From positions 1 through 64,000 of the forward strand of contig NZ_JAILYN010000006.1 in NCBI RefSeq assembly GCF_019795155.1: a DNA stretch of 64,000 nt, written 5' to 3'. A model generated the notes under the pieces. That model was not told the origin of the DNA and did not search any database. It saw only the letters and a list, made by a program, of their open reading frames with translations. This DNA comes from Marinobacterium arenosum (GTDB lineage Bacteria; Pseudomonadota; Gammaproteobacteria; Pseudomonadales; Balneatricaceae). This document shows, piece by piece, positions 55,895 to 64,000 of this stretch; positions within the stretch are counted from its first letter, which is position 1, and every line of letters begins with the position of its first letter. The translations under genes were made by a program, and so were the position numbers.

Positions 55895-55971
55895 TTTCTA
55901 ATCGCGCCCTTTTCCCCGCCGGTGCTGAAGCCGGTGGGGGTTTTCCCGCCAGTGCAACCGTAAACGCGGCG

Positions 55972-56466
55972 TCAGCTCAGCTCCCCCTCCTCTACCACCG
56001 GCATAAATAAACCCACCTTGACCGAATCCATCACCACACTGGTCTGGAAGCCGCGAATATTGGTGTTGTCGAAAAATGCTTCGCGGGTGAACTGGTCGTA
56101 ATCCTCCATATCCTTGGCAGTGACGATCAGAATGAAGTCGGCACTGCCGGTTACGTAATAGCACTGCTGTACCGCCGGGTGCAGCTTCATCTCCTTCTTG
56201 AAAGCATCCATCAGGTCCGCCCGTTCCCGTTCCATGGTTACCTGGACTACGAAGCTCATCGGCCGACCGATCGCCTTCGGATTGACCACCGCGACATCCG
56301 CCACGATGGTCCGCTGCTCACGCAGTCGCTTCAAGCGACGCTGCACTGCGGCAGGTGAAAGCCCGACCTGCTCGGCGATCTGTTCGGAGGTCGTACGATT
56401 GGAGTGCTGAACGATCTCCAGAATCCTACGATCAAAGTTGTCGATACTCGCGGCCACTTGCGCCAT
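55972..56466 (-). CDS. Lrp/AsnC-family regulator
   Basis: This 164-aa protein has a helix-turn-helix (TTSEQIAEQVGLSPAAVQRRLKRLREQ, about 25-50) and a C-terminal RAM/AsnC ligand domain (about 70-150, VQQCYYVTGSADFILIVTAKDMEDYDQF). It is divergent from the EutA-like gene by 257 bp. An AsnC-type regulator (DoeX/EnuR-like in role) often governs ectoine catabolism, so this is the probable local regulator of the cluster. The effector is expected to be an amino-acid-like intermediate. Confidence 0.9.
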   Translation of the reverse strand: MAQVAASIDNFDRRILEIVQHSNRTTSEQIAEQVGLSPAAVQRRLKRLREQRTIVADVAVVNPKAIGRPMSFVVQVTMERERADLMDAFKKEMKLHPAVQQCYYVTGSADFILIVTAKDMEDYDQFTREAFFDNTNIRGFQTSVVMDSVKVGLFMPVVEEGELS

Positions 56467-56723
56467 GAACCGTTCCTCCTTCGGGCGCTTGCCAGCGCCG
56501 GATGCAGTTATTTGGGAAATCTATCCTGCCCAGCCACTAGGTATTATTTTCCTCAAAATAGCACGCACATTCGCGGATTTTAATCGTCAGAAGCACCGAT
56601 TACGGGGTTTCACGTTGCCGCCAGCCACTAACATTAATTCAACCGAGACAGCAACGGAGTCGCCAGACACAACGGCGCCGCCGACAACAAACAATAACAG
56701 AGCCAGGCAGCGAGACTCACAGC

Positions 56724-57503
56724 ATGAAAAGTCGCACCCTCAACCCTCAGCGCCCATTGCAGCAACTTGCCGCCGGCGGTCGCATCGGTGTCATCGCCCT
56801 GGCAACCGACTTCAACATCGAACAGGACTTGCGCCGCATCTACCCCGCCGATGTGGAACCCTTCACCAGCCGGGTGCGCAATTACAACCCGCTGACGATC
56901 GAGAACCTGCGCCGCATGGAGCCGGGTATCAGCGCCGCGGCGGACAGCATCCTGCCCGGCACCCGGCTGGACGCCATGATCTATGCCTGCACGTCCGGCA
57001 CGGTGGCGATCGGCATTGAGCGGATTACCGAGCTGGTGCAGCAGAGCTGCCCCGGCGTGCCGGTCACCAACCCGGTGACTGCCGCTTTCGCCGCCTTTGC
57101 AGCCCTGCGGGCAACGCGCATCTCCATCCTCACCCCCTATACCGAAGCGGTGAACCAGGAGGTGGCGTCCTTCTTCCAGCGTAGCGGCTACGAGGTGCTG
57201 AACATTGCCGGGTTCGGCTTTGAAGATGACACCGCCATGAGCTACATCGACCCGCAGGATATTGCGCACGCCGCAGCGGAAACCTGCAATCCGCGGGCCG
57301 ACCTGCTGTTTATCTCCTGTACCGCCCTGCGCGCCTCGCTGGTGCTCGACCAGATCGAGCAGACCCTCGGCAAGCCGGTGGTCAGCAGCAACCAGGCACT
57401 GGCCTGGCACAGCCTGCAACTGGCCGGCTATCCAGCCCCGGTTCGCGGTTTTGGCCGCTTGCTGGCCGACCATCCGACAGGCAGCTGGCAGCCACACTTG
57501 TAA
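56724..57503 (+). CDS. EutA-like Asp/Glu racemase-family protein
   Basis: This 259-aa protein belongs to the Asp/Glu racemase/maleate isomerase/arylmalonate decarboxylase superfamily. Two catalytic-type cysteines are visible, in YACTSGTVAIGIE and ISCTALRASLV. Stretches such as ILTPYTEAVNQEV, IAGFGFEDDTAMS and KPVVSSNQALAWHSLQLAGY resemble EutA of ectoine/hydroxyectoine utilisation clusters as I remember it; EutA has been proposed to change the stereochemistry of hydroxyectoine. It is the first gene of a five- to six-gene operon, 30 bp before the M20 gene. Confidence 0.8.
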   Translation: MKSRTLNPQRPLQQLAAGGRIGVIALATDFNIEQDLRRIYPADVEPFTSRVRNYNPLTIENLRRMEPGISAAADSILPGTRLDAMIYACTSGTVAIGIERITELVQQSCPGVPVTNPVTAAFAAFAALRATRISILTPYTEAVNQEVASFFQRSGYEVLNIAGFGFEDDTAMSYIDPQDIAHAAAETCNPRADLLFISCTALRASLVLDQIEQTLGKPVVSSNQALAWHSLQLAGYPAPVRGFGRLLADHPTGSWQPHL

Positions 57504-57533
57504 CCCCTTATCTGATCTTCGGAGCTTAGATTC

Positions 57534-58697
57534 ATGTCCCAGCTAGATCCGCAATTGATCGCCTCTATGACCGAATGGCGCCGCCACCTGCACCGCTACC
57601 CGGAGTGCGGCTTCGAGGTTGAACAAACCGCCGATTTCATCGCCGACAAACTGGCCAGTTTCGGCATCGAGGTGGTGCGCAATATCGGCAACACCGGACT
57701 GGTCGGCATTCTGCGCGGCGGTGACGGCGAGGCCAGTATCGGCCTGCGGGCGGATATGGACGCGCTGCATATCCATGAGCAGAACAGTTTCGAGCATCGT
57801 TCCTGTCATGACGGCAAGATGCATGCCTGCGGCCATGACGGCCATTCGGCGATGTTGCTCGGCGCCGCCGCCCAGCTGGCCGAAAGCCGCGACTTCAACG
57901 GCACCGTCTACTTCATCTTTCAGCCGGACGAGGAACATGGCAAAGGCGCCCAGGCGATGATCGACGACGGCCTGTTCGAGCGTTTCCAGATCGATGCGGT
58001 ATACGGCCTGCATAACCTGCCGGGCCTGCCGGAGGGCACTTTTACCGTCCGGCCCGGCTCGCTGATGGCCAGCGAAAGCAGTTTCGAGATCGAGATCAAC
58101 GGCATCGGCGGCCACGCCGCCATGCCGCATATGGGGGTCGACCCGATCGTCGTCGGTTCCCAGGTGGTATTGGCGCTGCAGACCCTGGTGTCGCGCAACC
58201 TCAGTGCGATTCATGAAACCGCCGTGGTATCCGCCACCGAGTTCGTCACCAACGGTACCGTCAACGTGATCCCCTCCCAGGTGGTGATCAAAGGGGATTG
58301 CCGCTGCTTCACCGAGGCCACGCTGGCCAAATTGGAGCAACGGATGGAAGCGATCGTGGCCGGTATCTGCGCCGCGGCGGGTGCCCAATATCGCTTCGAG
58401 TTCATCAACACCTTCTACCCCACGGTGAACAGCGCCACCGAAACCGAACAGGCGATCCACGCCGCCCAGCAGGTGCTGGGCGCGGACAACGTCAACGGCA
58501 GCTGCGATCCGTTCACCATCTCCGAAGATTTCTCCAGCATGCTGCGGGTTAAACCGGGCTGCTACGGCCTGCTCGGCAATGGCGTCGATTCGGTCGGCGG
58601 TTGCGCGCTGCACAATCCGAACTACGACTTCAACGACCGGATTTTGCCGCTGGGCGCCGCATACTGGATACAACTGGTACGAAACCAACTGGCGTAA
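57534..58697 (+). CDS. M20-family amidohydrolase
   Basis: This 387-aa protein is of the aminoacylase/hippurate hydrolase type (M20D). Metal-ligand motifs are HACGHDGHSAM (two His), the catalytic Glu pair in FQPDEEHGKGAQAM, and YGLHNLPG (His). A dimerisation domain (about 185-290) starts at SSFEIEINGIGGHAAMPHMG. Enzymes of this family remove acyl groups from amino acids. In this cluster it probably deacylates an N-acyl diamino acid released by the M24 hydrolase, the job done by DoeB/EutE in ectoine breakdown, although those belong to a different family. Confidence 0.88.
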   Translation: MSQLDPQLIASMTEWRRHLHRYPECGFEVEQTADFIADKLASFGIEVVRNIGNTGLVGILRGGDGEASIGLRADMDALHIHEQNSFEHRSCHDGKMHACGHDGHSAMLLGAAAQLAESRDFNGTVYFIFQPDEEHGKGAQAMIDDGLFERFQIDAVYGLHNLPGLPEGTFTVRPGSLMASESSFEIEINGIGGHAAMPHMGVDPIVVGSQVVLALQTLVSRNLSAIHETAVVSATEFVTNGTVNVIPSQVVIKGDCRCFTEATLAKLEQRMEAIVAGICAAAGAQYRFEFINTFYPTVNSATETEQAIHAAQQVLGADNVNGSCDPFTISEDFSSMLRVKPGCYGLLGNGVDSVGGCALHNPNYDFNDRILPLGAAYWIQLVRNQLA

Positions 58698-58789
58698 GAA
58701 CGCCCACCACTGACAGATCGCGTCCACGACGTATACAACAAAAATAAAACCTGCGGAATCCCACTCCGCTACCAGCAAGAGGACTTGTC

Positions 58790-59836
58790 ATGTCTAAGTC
58801 AAAACTGATGGCTGCCCTGCTCACGATGGGCCTGGCGTTCAGCGCCCAGGCAGAAACCTGGAAATTCGCCTCCGAAGAGGACAAGAAGGACGTTCAGGAC
58901 ATCTACGCCCAGGAGTTTGCCCGGGTTATCAAGGAAGAATCCAAGGGTGATATCAAGGTTCGCATCTACTACTACGGCCAGCTGGGCACCGAGAACGATA
59001 TCGTCGAGCTGGCCGCCAACGGCACCATCCAGTTTGTCTCCGTCGGTACCGGCCACCTTGGCTCCTACGTTCCCGAAGTCCAGGCGATCAGCCTGCCCTA
59101 CGTACTGGGCACCAACGAAGAGGTGGTTCATGAAGTACTGACCACCAGCAAGACCATCTACCAGGATCTGTCGCCGAAATTCGAAAAAGTGAACCTCAAG
59201 CTGCTGTCGATGATGTCCGAAGGCGAAATGGTCTGGGGTGCCAACAAACCGATCCGCTCGCCGGAAGATTTCCATAATCAGAAGATCCGCACCTTCACCT
59301 CGACCATCCCGGTGGAAACCTACAAGGCGTTCGGCGCCACCCCGACGCCTCTCTCCTGGGGCGAAGTGTACGGCTCCCTGCAGCTGAAAACCGTCGACGG
59401 CATGGTCAACCCGATCTACTTCATCTACAACGCCAAGTGGCATGAGGTGCAGGACTACCTGATGTTCCCGGGCCAGCAGCCGTACGTGGGCACCTTCTCG
59501 ACCAACCACAAGTGGTACAACAAGCTGTCGGACGAGAAAAAAGCGATGATCCAGAAGGCGACCCGCGCCGCCGACCAGGCCGCTTACGAGTACCAGCTGC
59601 GCATCAACAAGGAGAATATGGACAAAATTCTCAAGGAGCGGCCGACACTGCAGGTGGTCAAACTAACGGAAGAGGAACGCGCACGCTTCAAGGAACTGAG
59701 TAAAGGCTTGCATGAGACCTACTTCGATGTAGTCGCCAACGCCTATGCGGCCGGCGAGAAAGCGGCCGCCCGCGAGGGTGCGCAAGCGCTGCTGAACAAC
59801 CTGATCCAGGAAGTAAAAACCGCATCTGCCAACTGA
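58790..59836 (+). CDS. TRAP transporter substrate-binding protein, TeaA-like
   Basis: This 348-aa periplasmic protein has a signal peptide (1-22, cut after AQA). It resembles the ectoine-binding TeaA of Halomonas in WKFASEEDKKDVQDIYAQEF, GQLGTENDIVELAANGTIQFV, YKAFGATPTPLSWGEVYGSL and VDGMVNPIYFIY; these stretches compare well with what I remember of TeaA. The presumed ligand-binding positions should therefore suit a small zwitterionic amino-acid-like compound. It is followed by the DctQ and DctM subunits and preceded by the M20 gene (92 bp). Confidence 0.85.
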   Translation: MSKSKLMAALLTMGLAFSAQAETWKFASEEDKKDVQDIYAQEFARVIKEESKGDIKVRIYYYGQLGTENDIVELAANGTIQFVSVGTGHLGSYVPEVQAISLPYVLGTNEEVVHEVLTTSKTIYQDLSPKFEKVNLKLLSMMSEGEMVWGANKPIRSPEDFHNQKIRTFTSTIPVETYKAFGATPTPLSWGEVYGSLQLKTVDGMVNPIYFIYNAKWHEVQDYLMFPGQQPYVGTFSTNHKWYNKLSDEKKAMIQKATRAADQAAYEYQLRINKENMDKILKERPTLQVVKLTEEERARFKELSKGLHETYFDVVANAYAAGEKAAAREGAQALLNNLIQEVKTASAN

Positions 59837-59902
59837 TATGGCCGAATTCCACCGCTGAAACTGAAGCCGCTAACGGACTAGTGGCTTCTCAGGAGCAACG
59901 CC

Positions 59903-60448
59903 ATGCTACATCTGCTCACATCCATCAACCGGGTCACCGAGAAAGTCGAGGAGCTGATCCTGACCTTCGCAATCCTCACCATGATGGTGAACTCCACGGC
60001 AAATGCGATCGGCCGCTATTTCTTCAACCAGAGCCTGTTCTTCGCCGAAGAGCTGAACCAGTTTCTGATCGTTTCCGTCACCTTCATCGGGCTGGCCTAT
60101 GCCGTGCGCAAGGGCCGCAATATCCGCATGACCGCACTGTACGACCTGCTCGGGCAGAAGGCGAAAAAAGGGCTGACCCTGCTTATCGCCATCGTCACCG
60201 CGGGACTGATGTTCTATCTCGCCTACCAGGCGGTGGTCTATGTGCAGGAGCTGAAGCAGATCAACCGGCTCAGCCCGGCCCTGCAGTTCCCGGTCTACAT
60301 CGTCTACTCGATCATTCCGCTCGGTTTCCTGATGGCGGGCCTGCAGTACCTGTCCGGCTTCCTGCTCAACCTGACGCATCCGGATATCTACATCTCCGTT
60401 GGCCTGACCGAAGACAAACAAGCCTGCTCGCAGGGTGAAACCGCATGA
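59903..60448 (+). CDS. TRAP transporter small permease (DctQ/TeaB type)
   Basis: This 181-aa protein has four hydrophobic helices and the DctQ-type motif NAIGRYFFNQSLFFAEELNQFLIVSVTFIGLAYAVRKGRNIRM. It links the periplasmic protein and the large permease subunit. It ends in an ATGA overlap with dctM. Confidence 0.9.
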   Translation: MLHLLTSINRVTEKVEELILTFAILTMMVNSTANAIGRYFFNQSLFFAEELNQFLIVSVTFIGLAYAVRKGRNIRMTALYDLLGQKAKKGLTLLIAIVTAGLMFYLAYQAVVYVQELKQINRLSPALQFPVYIVYSIIPLGFLMAGLQYLSGFLLNLTHPDIYISVGLTEDKQACSQGETA

Positions 60449-61788
60449 CCTCCTTCTTCGAACTTCTCAGCAACGCGATCGCCGGCGAGCTGGATATCTA
60501 CGTGATCACCTTCGCGCTGGCGGCGGTGATGATACTGCTGCTACTGCTCAGTTTCCCGATGGTGGTACCGCTGGCGATCGGCGCCTTGATCGGCATGCTG
60601 CACTTCTCCAGCGTCGACCCGCAGGTATTGATTCAGCAGGTCGTCACTGGCATCTCGCCGAACGCGCTGATCGCCGTGCCGATGTTTATCCTCGCGGCCG
60701 ATATCATGACCCGAGGCCATACCGCCCAGCACCTGCTCGGCCTGATCCAGTCCTTCGTCGGCCACCTGCGCGGCGGCCTGCCGATCACCACCTGCATCAG
60801 CTGCACCCTGTTCGGCTCGGTTTCCGGCTCAACCCAGGCCACCGTGGTATCGGTCGGCCAGATCATGCGCCCGAAACTGCTGCAGGCCGGCTATAAGGAC
60901 AGCTTTGTGATGTCGCTGATCATCAATGCCAGCGATATCGCCTTCCTGATCCCGCCCAGTATCGGCCTGATCCTCTACGGCACCCTGGCCAACGCCAGCG
61001 TCGGCGAGCTGTTTATCGCCGGTATCGGCCCGGGCATCGTGCTGGCGCTGCTGTTCTCCGCCTACAGCTACGTCTACAGCGTACGCAATCAAGAAGCCAT
61101 CGCCCTGGTGGACAAAGCCTCCACCGCCGAGCGGATCGCCGCCATCAAGCAGGCGCTGCTGCCATTGGGCTTTCCGGCCCTGATTATCGGCGGCATCTAT
61201 TCCGGCGCGGTGACCCCGACCGAAGCGGCTTCGTTCTCGGTGCTCTATGCGATCGTCATCGAGTGCGTGATCTACCGCAAGCTGGGTCTGAAGGATGTGA
61301 TGGATGCGGCGCTGGCCACCGGTCTGATCACCGGCGTGGTGTTTATCCTGGTGGGCGTTGGCCAGGCGTTTTCCTGGTATATCTCCTTCGAGCAGATCCC
61401 GCAGGAGCTGCTGGCGCCACTGGACCTGGAGAATGCCTCGCAGGAGTACATCCTGTTCGTGATCGCCCTGGCGTTTTTCATCGGCTGCATGTTTGTCGAT
61501 TCGCTGGTGGTGCTGTTGATCCTGACGCCGATCTTTATGCCGATCATCGATGCCGCCGGGCTCGATCCGGTGCTGGTAGGGGTGATGATCACCCTGCAGA
61601 TGGCGATCGGCTCCGCCACCCCGCCATTTGGCTGCGACATCTTTACCGCCATCGCGATCTTCAACCGCCCCTATCTGGAGGTGATTCGCGGGTCGGTACC
61701 GTTCTTCCTGCTGCTGTTCCTGATGTCCGCGCTGCTGATCTTCTTCCCCGGCATCGCCCTGTTGCTGCGCGACCTGGCCTTTAACTAA
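60445..61788 (+). CDS. TRAP transporter large permease (DctM/TeaC type)
   Basis: This 447-aa protein with about 12 helices is the sodium-coupled transport subunit. Family stretches include VPMFILAADIMTRGHTAQHLLGLIQSFVGHLRGGLPI, SVSGSTQATVVSVGQIMRP and GGIYSGAVTPTEAASFSVLYA. It overlaps dctQ and is followed by the M24 gene after 55 bp. With TeaA- and TeaB-like proteins it forms one importer. Confidence 0.93.
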   Translation: MTSFFELLSNAIAGELDIYVITFALAAVMILLLLLSFPMVVPLAIGALIGMLHFSSVDPQVLIQQVVTGISPNALIAVPMFILAADIMTRGHTAQHLLGLIQSFVGHLRGGLPITTCISCTLFGSVSGSTQATVVSVGQIMRPKLLQAGYKDSFVMSLIINASDIAFLIPPSIGLILYGTLANASVGELFIAGIGPGIVLALLFSAYSYVYSVRNQEAIALVDKASTAERIAAIKQALLPLGFPALIIGGIYSGAVTPTEAASFSVLYAIVIECVIYRKLGLKDVMDAALATGLITGVVFILVGVGQAFSWYISFEQIPQELLAPLDLENASQEYILFVIALAFFIGCMFVDSLVVLLILTPIFMPIIDAAGLDPVLVGVMITLQMAIGSATPPFGCDIFTAIAIFNRPYLEVIRGSVPFFLLLFLMSALLIFFPGIALLLRDLAFN

Positions 61789-61843
61789 CCACAACGACAA
61801 TCGAGCATGTGCGCATCGCGCCCAAACTAAGAGAGACACGGCC

Positions 61844-63028
61844 ATGACCGATCTGCTAACTGCTCCTCCGGTCCGGGGCTTCGCCCGGGTTGAATTTGAA
61901 CACCGTACCGCTCAGCTGCAACAGCGGATGGCGGCACAGAATATCGACGCGGTCTTTTTCTCCACCGAACCGGAATTCCGCTACTTCAGCGGCTTTAAGT
62001 CCCAGTTCTGGGAGAGTCCGACCCGCCCCTGGTTCCTGGTAGTGCCGGCCGACGGCCTGCCAATCGCGGTGGTGCCGGAGATCGGCGTCGCCGGCTTCGA
62101 ACAGACCTGTCTGGAGGAGGTACGCAGCTGGCCGTCGCCGCGACCGGCAGACGACGGTATCTCGCTGCTGGCAAACACCCTGGCGGAAGTATCCAAGCGC
62201 CATCGGCGCATCGGAGCCATGCTCGGCCCGGAGACCCATCTGCGGATGCCGGCGGCCAACTTCGCCGACCTGCAGCAGCGGCTCGGCCAGCACCAGATGG
62301 TGGATATCTCACTGGCGGTGCGCGAGATTCGCAGCGTCAAATCCGCCGCCGAGATCGAAAAGATCCGCTTCGCCTGCCAAGTGACGGCGGCCGGATTCGA
62401 GTACCTGCGCAACCACCTGCGCATCGGCATGACCGAACGCGAGGCCTGCAAGCTGATGCACCTGGAGATGCTGCGCCTGGGCGCGGACAGCTGCCCCTAC
62501 CTGATCTCCGCTTCCGGCCAGGGCGGCTACGACAATATCATCATGGGCCCCACCGACCGCCAGCTGGCCGCCGGCGATCTGTTGATCATCGATACCGGCG
62601 TCAATTTCGACGGTTACTTCAGCGATTTCGATCGCAACTACGCCTTCGGCTCTGCCGACCAGGCCAGCACGTCGGCCTATGAGGCGGTCTACCGTTCAAC
62701 CGAGGCGGGTCTGGAGATTGCCGCGCCGGGACGCACCACCGGAGATGTCTGGCAGGCGATGTGGTCGGTGCTGGAGCAGGCCGGTGCGCTGGGCAACGAC
62801 GTCGGCCGCATGGGCCATGGCCTGGGAATGCAGCTGACCGAGTGGCCCTCCAACGTGGAAGGCGGCGATGTAGTGCTGAAGCCGGGCATGATTCTGACCC
62901 TGGAGCCGGGCATGACCTTCGCGCCGGGCAAGATGATGGTGCATGAGGAGAATATTGTCATCACCGAGAATGGCTGCGAACTGTTGCATCAGCGCGCGTG
63001 GGAAAGCATGCCGGTGATTGAACACTGA
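61844..63028 (+). CDS. M24-family hydrolase (Xaa-Pro peptidase/ectoine hydrolase fold)
   Basis: This 394-aa protein has a creatinase N-terminal domain (1-150) and a pita-bread catalytic domain with the complete set of metal ligands: Asp 250 and Asp 261 (IDTGVNFDGYFSDFDRNYAFG), His 325 (MGHGLGMQL), Glu 354 (LTLEPGM) and Glu 368/369 (VHEENIV). The fold includes proline peptidases, creatinase and the ectoine hydrolase DoeA/EutD, which opens the ectoine ring. It is the last gene of the TRAP operon, so ring or amide hydrolysis of the imported compound is the likely task; the exact substrate is not known. Confidence 0.85.
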   Translation: MTDLLTAPPVRGFARVEFEHRTAQLQQRMAAQNIDAVFFSTEPEFRYFSGFKSQFWESPTRPWFLVVPADGLPIAVVPEIGVAGFEQTCLEEVRSWPSPRPADDGISLLANTLAEVSKRHRRIGAMLGPETHLRMPAANFADLQQRLGQHQMVDISLAVREIRSVKSAAEIEKIRFACQVTAAGFEYLRNHLRIGMTEREACKLMHLEMLRLGADSCPYLISASGQGGYDNIIMGPTDRQLAAGDLLIIDTGVNFDGYFSDFDRNYAFGSADQASTSAYEAVYRSTEAGLEIAAPGRTTGDVWQAMWSVLEQAGALGNDVGRMGHGLGMQLTEWPSNVEGGDVVLKPGMILTLEPGMTFAPGKMMVHEENIVITENGCELLHQRAWESMPVIEH

Positions 63029-63051
63029 TCAACAACTGTTAATTACACACC

Positions 63052-63090
63052 ACCCGTGGCATGTCGGAAATCCAAGCGTTTGCCACGGGT
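63052..63090 (+). terminator. Inverted repeat after the M24 gene
   Basis: ACCCGTGGCA (63052-63061) and TGCCACGGGT (63081-63090) form a perfect 10-bp stem around a 19-base loop, 24 bp after the stop. There is no T-run, so its terminator role is uncertain. Confidence 0.45.
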
Positions 63091-63276
63091 TGCCAATCTG
63101 CCCTGCTTATCGTCTGACGAACCAGTTAGACAGCCAGTCCTTCTGGTGAAAGCTGCATGTCTTCGAACACTTGCCCAAATCTCAACGCCCAAGCGCCCGG
63201 GGTTTCTTCAGCAGTCACTTTAGGCTAAACGACCCACAGCCTAAATGGATAACAGTAAGTAAGAAGGAATTGCGCG

Positions 63277-64000
63277 ATGTTCTATCTGAATATGGGATTC
63301 AAGTACAAGTTGCTACTGGCGATCCTGCTAACCTTTGCCGGGTTCGCCATCTTATCTACCCTGTCGGTCAGCTCCTTGCGAGCTCTAAGCCGGACATCAT
63401 ATGAAGTCGATCTGCTCAACCAGCGACAGAGTGTGCTAAATGGCTTTCAGCTGGCAGTGCTTCAAGAAACGACTCAGTTGCAAGGCGGAAAAGACGAGAC
63501 CTTAACCGCTTTGCTGGATACCTATAGCCCGCTGCTGGCCCGCGGCGGCGCTACGGGCCAGCCGGATGACCAGTTGCAACAGACCCTGCAACGCTGGGTG
63601 ACCACCCGGCAGCAATGGCTGGAACTGCGCAATCAGCTTGGCGCAGATCCGGGACTGGGCCTTCGTGGAGACTTGCAACAAACGCTGGCTGTGCTGGAAC
63701 AGACGGTATTTTCCAGCTTCCGCAAAGAGTACCGGGACTTTACCAGAACGGTGGACCGGCTACTGGAAACCCGTAACGCCGACAACGCGCAGGCGGTACA
63801 TAAGGCACTGACGAGAATGAAGGCTACGATTAGCACGCTTGGCTTCGAGGATTTTTTTCGTGACAAGCTGGCGACGGTAGATGATGCGATTCAGCAACTG
63901 GCCACTCACTTCGACACAATGAGCCAGTTGGATGCGGCTGCTCAGCGCACCCGAAATCAGTTGATCAGCGTAACGACCGACCAGAATGAACAGCTGCAGG
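63277..64000 (+). CDS. Chemoreceptor-like membrane sensor, N-terminal part (runs off the window)
   Basis: The frame is open from ATG 63277 to the window end (241 codons). It has a transmembrane helix (about 11-33, LLLAILLTFAGFAILSTLSV) and a long helical periplasmic part rich in Gln, Leu and Arg with no second helix before the edge. This layout fits the start of a methyl-accepting chemotaxis protein or membrane kinase with a four-helix-bundle sensor. AAGGAA lies nine bases before the start. The signalling domain is outside the window, so the class cannot be fixed. Confidence 0.7.
   Translation, partial: MFYLNMGFKYKLLLAILLTFAGFAILSTLSVSSLRALSRTSYEVDLLNQRQSVLNGFQLAVLQETTQLQGGKDETLTALLDTYSPLLARGGATGQPDDQLQQTLQRWVTTRQQWLELRNQLGADPGLGLRGDLQQTLAVLEQTVFSSFRKEYRDFTRTVDRLLETRNADNAQAVHKALTRMKATISTLGFEDFFRDKLATVDDAIQQLATHFDTMSQLDAAAQRTRNQLISVTTDQNEQLQ

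Noticed and set aside
57534-58697. M20 protein as DoeB/EutE (Nalpha-acetyl-diaminobutyrate deacetylase)
   Set aside because: DoeB/EutE belongs to the succinylglutamate desuccinylase/aspartoacylase family, while this protein has M20D motifs; only the role may be similar.

Overview
The window is a stretch of a GC-rich gammaproteobacterial chromosome. The block thrS-infC-rpmI-rplT-pheS-pheT-ihfA-merR-tRNA-Pro is the order seen in Pseudomonas and its marine relatives. YejK, YaeQ, NirBD, LutABC, MetE and a TeaABC-like TRAP transporter point to an Oceanospirillales/Pseudomonadales-type marine heterotroph; the genus cannot be fixed from the sequence alone.

Bases 1-7445 are an accessory region. A partial IS30-type transposase leaves the left edge. 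A 78-base direct repeat (497-574 and 7317-7394) carries the 3' end of tRNA-Pro(GGG) and its terminator, so about 6.8 kb looks like an element that entered the tRNA gene. The cargo is a four-gene minus-strand operon, jetD-jetC-jetA-jetB, a Wadjet-type SMC anti-plasmid system. A 191-base internally deleted IS481-type element sits just upstream of jetD, and the segment between it and the tRNA is decayed. No integrase is recognisable.

Bases 7512-14928 are the translation block (minus strand): ThrRS, IF3 with a probable AUC start, L35, L20, PheRS alpha and beta, IHF alpha and a MerR-type regulator. Bases 15160-18888 hold lactate oxidation genes lutABC with a divergent GntR/FadR-type regulator. A sigma54-type promoter followed by three hairpins and a terminator (19177-19327) precedes a GNAT gene. 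A second sigma54 promoter and a long attenuator hairpin precede a flavin oxidoreductase-nirB-nirD operon (20778-24982) for assimilatory nitrite reduction.

Bases 25.1-35.3 kb are small regulatory and transport units: LysR, LysE, AzlCD with a tandem duplication that copied the azlD 3' end, a MarR-GNAT fusion, DUF1127/LysR, a DMT exporter with MarR, TetR with a small membrane protein, and a lipoprotein pair. An 840-base gene-poor stretch follows, then a cold shock gene. Bases 36.5-50.7 kb include nth, a REC-CheC plus GGDEF pair, a large acyl-CoA synthetase/GNAT fusion, YaeQ, YejK, metE, a CHASE-GGDEF protein and a LysR regulator. Bases 50.8-54.4 kb hold three small genes and a secreted alkaline phosphatase with an upstream Pho box.

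Bases 54704-63028 form a catabolic island of related function: a diaminopropionate ammonia-lyase-like PLP enzyme, a divergent Lrp/AsnC regulator, an EutA-like Asp/Glu racemase-family protein, an M20 amidohydrolase, a TeaABC-like TRAP transporter and an M24 hydrolase. It is built like an ectoine/hydroxyectoine utilisation cluster but with different enzymes in some slots, and is one of the two most interesting regions, together with the Wadjet island. A truncated chemoreceptor-like gene runs off the right edge.
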